From Dyadobacter sp. Leaf189 (GTDB lineage Bacteria; Bacteroidota; Bacteroidia; Cytophagales; Spirosomataceae): DNA of 64,000 nucleotides. Shown here piece after piece: positions 59,656 to 64,000 of the stretch. Under the pieces are notes generated by a model, which ran no database searches, was not told where the DNA came from, and saw nothing but the letters and a program-made list of their open reading frames with translations. The translations under genes and the position numbers were made by a program. The stretch is taken from positions 558,001 through 622,000 of the forward strand of contig NZ_LMPS01000006.1 of assembly GCF_001424405.1 (NCBI RefSeq), read 5' to 3'. Each line of letters starts with the position of its first letter. The stretch's first letter is position 1.

Positions 59656-60861
59656 TCACTGAACAACCTTCTCCATTGACAGACAGCTCATCAGTTGACG
59701 CACTGCGTTCTTTACCGAAAACTGATGCCGGAAAGTTTTCTCTGCATTCACGCCCATTGTGTTCTTTGCAGCGGCTGGCATTTCGACAAATTCAGACCAA
59801 GCACCAAGTGTACCCTGGTAAGTATCCGCGCTGACAATGCCGCATGCTGCATCCGCCACCTCCCGCCAGATGTTGACCTTATTTGAAATAAGAACGGGCT
59901 TGCCGCAAGCCAGCGCCTCCACGATCGCGATACCAAAGTTTTCTTGGTGACTCGGTAGTACAAACGCCTGACAACCGTAGAATGCAGCCCATTTCAGATC
60001 GCCGCTGAGCATGCCGGTGAAAGTCACACTGCTGCGCAGAGACAGGCGCGAAGAGACGAAGTGGCGGGCATTTTCACCATAAGGCGTGTCCAGCCCCGGA
60101 CCAGCTACCACGAGCCTGGGAAGTTTAGGATATCTCTCCACCAACCTCAGGTATACCTGCAGCAGCAGCTCCACGCCCTTTTTTTCAGTGATACGACTGA
60201 GAAAAAGAAAGTACTGCTGTCCGCGCAGCTCGGGAAATTTCGAATCAAGCTCCTGCCGCATGGATGCATGGTATGCCGGTGGTTCGGGAATGCCAAAACC
60301 TGCATTCAGTTCTCTTTTCGGCATATAAGGTTTGAATGAGGATCGCGCGAGGGTCAGCTCCTCATGGCAGGTAAACAACAAACCATCGGCCTGGTTAACC
60401 AGCTTGCTTTCGATAAATTTCCAGTACAGCCAGTTTCTGACCGCCTTCCATGAACGCCCGGGCGCTACCTGAAAATAAGGATCGAGCATCCCGTGGGGCA
60501 TATAGTACAAGCGTATTTGCTTTGAGGCTCCATTGCTGCTTTCAGAAAGCTTCTTCCAGACTTTATAGGTCGCAAACCCGGGATATAGCCAGTTACCATG
60601 TACGATGACGATATCAAACCGGTCGAGATTATATTCCAGCCAACCTTGGAGCAAACCCGTGTATTGCCAGGGCGTGACACCCGGCCCAAGTACATGCACT
60701 GTGAATGGATCCTCCGGAAAACTGAACTGGTTTGCATCGTCTACACAAACTACCTCACTGTAAATCCCCTGAACGGCCAGTTCAGGGATCAGGTTGCGGA
60801 TACCCTGGCAGGGCCCACCTACGGCCGGCTGCATACTGCCGGTAACATGGAGCATTTTCAC
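59656..60861 (-). CDS. Glycosyltransferase family 4
   Basis: 401 residues. N-terminal acceptor domain begins LHVTGSMQPAVGGPCQGIRN, typical of GT4 enzymes that place GGP near the start, and has VHGNWLYPGFATYKVWKKL and MPHGMLDPYF. C-terminal donor domain shows YFLFLSRITEKKGVELLLQ, VVAGPGLDTPYG and the E-x7-E motif in PSHQENFGIAIVEALACGKPV near 320-340. Transfers a sugar during repeat-unit assembly. The start overlaps the stop of the next upstream gene by 4 bases (ATGA type), so the two are co-translated. Confidence 0.92.
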   Translation of the reverse strand: MKMLHVTGSMQPAVGGPCQGIRNLIPELAVQGIYSEVVCVDDANQFSFPEDPFTVHVLGPGVTPWQYTGLLQGWLEYNLDRFDIVIVHGNWLYPGFATYKVWKKLSESSNGASKQIRLYYMPHGMLDPYFQVAPGRSWKAVRNWLYWKFIESKLVNQADGLLFTCHEELTLARSSFKPYMPKRELNAGFGIPEPPAYHASMRQELDSKFPELRGQQYFLFLSRITEKKGVELLLQVYLRLVERYPKLPRLVVAGPGLDTPYGENARHFVSSRLSLRSSVTFTGMLSGDLKWAAFYGCQAFVLPSHQENFGIAIVEALACGKPVLISNKVNIWREVADAACGIVSADTYQGTLGAWSEFVEMPAAAKNTMGVNAEKTFRHQFSVKNAVRQLMSCLSMEKVVQ

Positions 60862-62033
60862 GTTGTTGGGATGTTTACGATTGTTTTGTAGATCTCTTCA
60901 ATTTCATTCAGCTTGGCCTCGGCGTCAAATCTTTTCACGTTGGCAAAACCGCGCTCGATAACCTGCGTTCTTTCCGAATCTGAAAAAGCAAGGACGCGGC
61001 TCACAATATGGGCAGCGAATTCGGCCCATTGTTCAATGTCTTCGGGCAACTGCGGTCGCACCGGGATCAAAAATGCGGCGTCTGAACAGACTACCCGCAA
61101 AGTTTCCTCGTCGGTCGTAAGCACCATGCAGCCCGATCCCATTGCCTCAATTACCGGCCAGCCAAAACCTTCGGAGTAGGAAGGAAAAAGCAGCAGGCTC
61201 GCACCTGCGTAAGCAAGATGGATGACACAATCGGGCATTCCTGAGATAAAATGGATATCCCTTTTGTAAGGCGATTTCTCATAACAATCCGACAGCGCTT
61301 TATTGGGCTTGCTCCCGAAGAGCAGCAGGGGCAGCGGCCACCTTGCTGACTTGCGCCAGGTATTGTAAATTTCAATCACGCCCTGCCGGTTTTTATACCA
61401 TTGATTCCCCCCCACGTGGAGCAAATATCCGTCCATCATATCAATGCCGGTTCGTACAGTGAGCCTTATGCGCGCATCGAGCTGACTGTGCGGTTTAAAG
61501 ATCGGATTGAGTCCGTTGTGGATCATTTTGGAAGTAATCGGCGCCTTCTCTGACAGAAAAAAATGCAGGTCGCTTTGTGTTTTTTCCGAAATAGAAATGA
61601 AATGCCTTCCCTTGTTAAAACCCCGCCGGATCAGCGATTGGAATTGTCTTCCGGACCAGCCCACCGCATTTTCCACGAATTTCCCTTCTGCCGAGAACTG
61701 CGCCATGAAGTCGTGGCAATGGACGACGTGCGGCTTGTGGGCCACAGCCGGTATCCACGGGCCGAGCGCGTGATCGGTAAAAACGTACAGCGTATGCTCA
61801 TCATTACGGCGCATGCGATACTTCAGCAGCAATGGAAAAACAATATACTGATCCACGTAAGAGAGCCACTTTTTCAATGCACCTGAAACGGGGATCTTGA
61901 AAAACAGCGGACTGGCTGTCCAGTAGCTGACCTTATGCCCTCGTTTTTTCATTCCTTCACCGAGCATATGGGCATACCGGTGCATGCTTTTATGTTCAAG
62001 AAACGGTGGATGTGTAAACACGATGATCTTCAT
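60858..62033 (-). CDS. Glycosyltransferase family 4
   Basis: 391 residues from ATG 62033 (MKIIVFTHPPFLEHKSM); the longer reading to 62285 adds 84 residues lying inside the neighbour and is discarded. GT-B fold: FTHPPFLEHKSMHRYAHMLG at the acceptor site, VVHCHDFMAQFS near 103-114, then a nucleotide-sugar domain with YLLHVGGNQWYKNRQGVIE, LLFGSKPNK and the E-x7-E motif FPSYSEGFGWPVIEAMGSG near 287-305. It is co-translated with the GT4 gene downstream (4-base overlap), and its start overlaps the end of the short upstream frame by 38 bases. Confidence 0.9.
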   Translation of the reverse strand: MKIIVFTHPPFLEHKSMHRYAHMLGEGMKKRGHKVSYWTASPLFFKIPVSGALKKWLSYVDQYIVFPLLLKYRMRRNDEHTLYVFTDHALGPWIPAVAHKPHVVHCHDFMAQFSAEGKFVENAVGWSGRQFQSLIRRGFNKGRHFISISEKTQSDLHFFLSEKAPITSKMIHNGLNPIFKPHSQLDARIRLTVRTGIDMMDGYLLHVGGNQWYKNRQGVIEIYNTWRKSARWPLPLLLFGSKPNKALSDCYEKSPYKRDIHFISGMPDCVIHLAYAGASLLLFPSYSEGFGWPVIEAMGSGCMVLTTDEETLRVVCSDAAFLIPVRPQLPEDIEQWAEFAAHIVSRVLAFSDSERTQVIERGFANVKRFDAEAKLNEIEEIYKTIVNIPTT

Positions 62034-62547
62034 ATTTGCGAGGGCGTTTTTTAACTTTTCCAAGTCTGTCGAACAATGAATGGTAGGGAGATGAAACGAG
62101 CTTTCTTGCGGTAATGCCGTGTCGTTTGTAAAAAGTGCGGCTGTGATTACTGGCGTACAGGAAGTAGTCCACGCGCGGGAAAAGCAGGTACCTGAGTGTG
62201 CCGCTGGTGATGAATTGAACGATTCCAACCTGTCTTTTGGCTGAGGTTCCGGCGATATCATTGCATAGACAAACCACGTGGCCACAGCTTTTTGCCAGCA
62301 GCAAAACCATAAATTGCGTCACGCAGCGCCAGTCCTGAACGACAATCAAAGACTTGGGTATCCTGAACAATTCTATAATTAAGCCGGGATTTACCAGTTC
62401 CAGAAAACTGCCGCCGAAGAGCAGCTTCCAGGAATGTCCGCAGGTGCAGGCCCATATTTTTACACACAATCCTTTTTCTGTTAAAGCGGCGTAAAAGCTA
62501 CCCAAATGCGGGGCTGCATGAGAATGGATGAATATGATATCTTTCAC
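61996..62547 (-). CDS. Glycosyltransferase N-domain-only protein, possibly a truncated gene
   Basis: 183 residues starting with GTG at 62547 (VKDIIFIHSHAAPHLGSF); no ATG suits. It looks like the acceptor half of a GT-B enzyme: IHSHAAPHLGSFYAALTEKG, LIVVQDWRCVTQFMVLLLA, VDYFLYASNHSRTFYKRHGI. It ends with a charged tail soon after SPYHSLFDR and has no nucleotide-sugar domain, and its last 38 bases overlap the start of the next glycosyltransferase. It is either an accessory subunit or a gene that lost its second half. The lack of ATG and of the donor domain favour decay, but the frame is open throughout. Confidence 0.55.
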   Translation of the reverse strand: MKDIIFIHSHAAPHLGSFYAALTEKGLCVKIWACTCGHSWKLLFGGSFLELVNPGLIIELFRIPKSLIVVQDWRCVTQFMVLLLAKSCGHVVCLCNDIAGTSAKRQVGIVQFITSGTLRYLLFPRVDYFLYASNHSRTFYKRHGITARKLVSSPYHSLFDRLGKVKKRPRKYEDHRVYTSTVS

Positions 62548-62584
62548 GGGAAGAGGGTTAACTTGATTCGTTGATGACGAGATA

Positions 62585-63895
62585 CTAGCGAATGGCGGCA
62601 GTTCCGGCGGGCGCAGGCATTTTGCTGTTGAGCGCTGCAAGCAGCAGTCCCGCAATCATGACCAGAAAACCGAGCGAAGTAGGCTGTGCCGTGCTTCCCT
62701 GCGGCAGCATCAGCAATGTAAATCCCAGAAGGAGCCAGGGCAGCAGGTCTTTCCGCTTCATAGATCGGTAGCTGCGGACCGACAGATTCCAGGCGAACCC
62801 CAGGCGCAGAAAAATGATCAGCGAACCCAGCATCGGCCCAAACTCCCCGGCCATCCTGCCCCACTCCCCTTCCGCTACAAGGTATTGAACGGAGCCTGTC
62901 AGGAGCATACTGCCTACGTTGCTGCCCATACCTGCCCCATATCCCCAGAAAGGTATTTCCCGCGAACCGGTGAATGCAGCAAGCATTCCCCCGAGGTAAC
63001 GCTCGACCAGGGTACCTTCCAAACCGCCTTCGGTAGCGCTTGCCGTGGTAAACCTGGCCACGAAAGCTTCGGTACTATTTTGAAAAACGGGCGTCTGGCT
63101 CAAAACGCCGACCAACAAGGCGACAATCAGCAGCGACGACAGAATTTTGACAGTATTTTTCAAGCTCGTTGCGCTGGCTATGATTGCAAAAAGCATTACC
63201 ACGCCAACCTGGAAAAACAATCCCCTGCTGATGGAAACAGGAATGGCGACGATCAGCGCGGCGGTGGAAAGCCAGAGCACGGACTTCCTGATGTACATCG
63301 GATTGAGCCAGAAGTAAAACACAAAACACGTTGCGAAACCGAAAAACAATGTGGTCCCAATGGTGAAAGAAAAGGTACCAGGCGGTCGGTAGTAGCCCAT
63401 TGCTCCCGAGAACCCGGCGCCCAGCATATCCCCTCCGACCCCCCTGTTGACCCAGGCTGACTGCGGACTGTAAAACTGGATTACCAGCAGTACTGCCATC
63501 GGGATCGCCATCGAAAGGGTAACCTTTCCCATATTAATAACATCCTCGCGGGTTAAAACAGCGCCCATAATGAAGATGATCGGAAAATGTAAAAGGAAAA
63601 CGCGACAGCCAAAGATTGCCACCGCCATACTTCCATGTCCGGCGAATATGGCAGCAAAAAAGCCTGCTATTCCAATCAGTATCATCCCGTACAAAAAAGG
63701 ATTAAGAGGAAAAATGCCGTTTCGGACGCTGGTGAGGATCAATGCGAGCGCTACCGGTTCCCGGATAACCAGGAGCGGTGTTGACAGGGACGGAAAGACC
63801 CATTTACGCAATGCGCCTTCAAGAATGATCAGGATGAAATAGAGCCAGATCAGTCTCTTTTCCAATGTAAATGGAGGAGGTAAGGTTGTTGTCAT
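62585..63895 (-). CDS. O-antigen ligase / Wzy polymerase-like membrane protein
   Basis: 436 residues with about eleven membrane segments. Typical features are many short hydrophobic helices, a large periplasmic loop between the later helices (about 275-345) that contains TLVERYLGGMLAAFTGSREIPFWGYGAGMGSNVG, and Arg residues before the loop (VSISRGLFFQVG). Such proteins polymerise repeat units or ligate the polymer to a lipid. It starts 2 bases after the stop of the upstream glycosyltransferase and ends 37 bases before the next gene, so the unit is tightly packed. Wzy and WaaL cannot be separated by sequence alone. Confidence 0.85.
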   Translation of the reverse strand: MTTTLPPPFTLEKRLIWLYFILIILEGALRKWVFPSLSTPLLVIREPVALALILTSVRNGIFPLNPFLYGMILIGIAGFFAAIFAGHGSMAVAIFGCRVFLLHFPIIFIMGAVLTREDVINMGKVTLSMAIPMAVLLVIQFYSPQSAWVNRGVGGDMLGAGFSGAMGYYRPPGTFSFTIGTTLFFGFATCFVFYFWLNPMYIRKSVLWLSTAALIVAIPVSISRGLFFQVGVVMLFAIIASATSLKNTVKILSSLLIVALLVGVLSQTPVFQNSTEAFVARFTTASATEGGLEGTLVERYLGGMLAAFTGSREIPFWGYGAGMGSNVGSMLLTGSVQYLVAEGEWGRMAGEFGPMLGSLIIFLRLGFAWNLSVRSYRSMKRKDLLPWLLLGFTLLMLPQGSTAQPTSLGFLVMIAGLLLAALNSKMPAPAGTAAIR

Positions 63896-63897
63896 AT

Positions 63898-64000
63898 CTA
63901 CATTTGTAATTGATAGCTGTTCACTTGCTGTTCAATCTGATCGATAACCGAATTTGCGTAGTTGTTCCAGGAGTAGGTGGCTGCATGCGCCTGCGCCCTG
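63898..64000 (-). CDS. Glycosyltransferase family 4, C-terminal end (partial)
   Basis: An open frame entering from the right end with stop TAG at 63898-63900. The visible 33 residues read RAQAHAATYSWNNYANSVID and then QIEQQVNSYQLQM, the usual last helix of GT4 enzymes (A-x-x-Y-S-W-x-x-x-A). It is separated from the O-antigen ligase start by 2 bases and so belongs to the same operon. The catalytic part is outside the window. Confidence 0.7.
   Translation of the reverse strand, partial: RAQAHAATYSWNNYANSVIDQIEQQVNSYQLQM

Overview
The window looks like a chromosomal stretch of a Bacteroidota bacterium, most likely a Cytophagales member close to Dyadobacter or Spirosoma. The reasons are a SusC/SusD pair under an ECF sigma/FecR control unit, LytTR/LytS-type two-component proteins, many family-32/95 glycoside hydrolase and sulfatase-type genes, DUF4468, DUF6152 and DUF6644 proteins, GyrI-like C-terminal sequence, weak Shine-Dalgarno sites and candidate TAnnTTTG-type -7 boxes. 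I saw no rRNA, tRNA, insertion sequence, prophage or CRISPR array. Both ends of the window cut genes: an alcohol dehydrogenase-like start at the left and a glycosyltransferase end at the right.

Region by region. 1-13.4 kb holds mixed housekeeping and stress genes: small secreted proteins, a START-domain protein, a large secreted PVC-type dehydrogenase with a c-type heme site, an FtsX/MacB permease, a small heat-shock protein and a transglutaminase-like protein (both preceded by the same TGGCACAGG motif), a methyltransferase, a ScyD-like lipoprotein, an AI-2E family permease and an endonuclease VIII-like glycosylase. 13.4-23 kb, all on the minus strand, reads sigma factor, FecR, SusC, SusD, a possible 20-residue peptide, MBOAT acyltransferase and an AlgJ/AlgX-like SGNH protein. 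23-31 kb is the most accessory part: a nucleotidyltransferase fused to a 2H phosphoesterase with a small partner, a decayed GyrI-like gene, an OmpA-like protein, a 54-bp repeat array, two inverted-repeat elements and an AT-rich HEPN gene. 31-42.7 kb holds purL, ohr, a TPR protein, small membrane and secreted proteins, an SGNH hydrolase, a GH32 enzyme and an Fsr-like transporter. 42.7-50.4 kb holds a GH95 fucosidase with a sulfatase, a bestrophin-like channel, and an SDR/Atu4866/AraC set.

50.5-64 kb is an exopolysaccharide (capsule) locus read entirely leftwards: glycosyltransferases, an O-antigen ligase/polymerase-like membrane protein, a Wzi-like outer membrane protein, WcaI- and WcaF-like enzymes, a phytanoyl-CoA dioxygenase-like protein, a LytS-type kinase with its LytTR regulator, and a second LytTR regulator whose receiver domain has lost most of its phosphorylation residues.

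The observations I consider most worth following are the nucleotidyltransferase-2H fusion operon (23894-25182), the degenerate LytTR receiver (56723-57526), the GyrI remnant made of only the two ends of the family (23744-23887), the HEPN gene (28366-29349), the hairpin repeat array (26871-27139) and a 19-bp perfect palindrome in front of the Wzi-like gene (59505-59523). All family calls come from reading the sequences by eye; none has been checked against a database.
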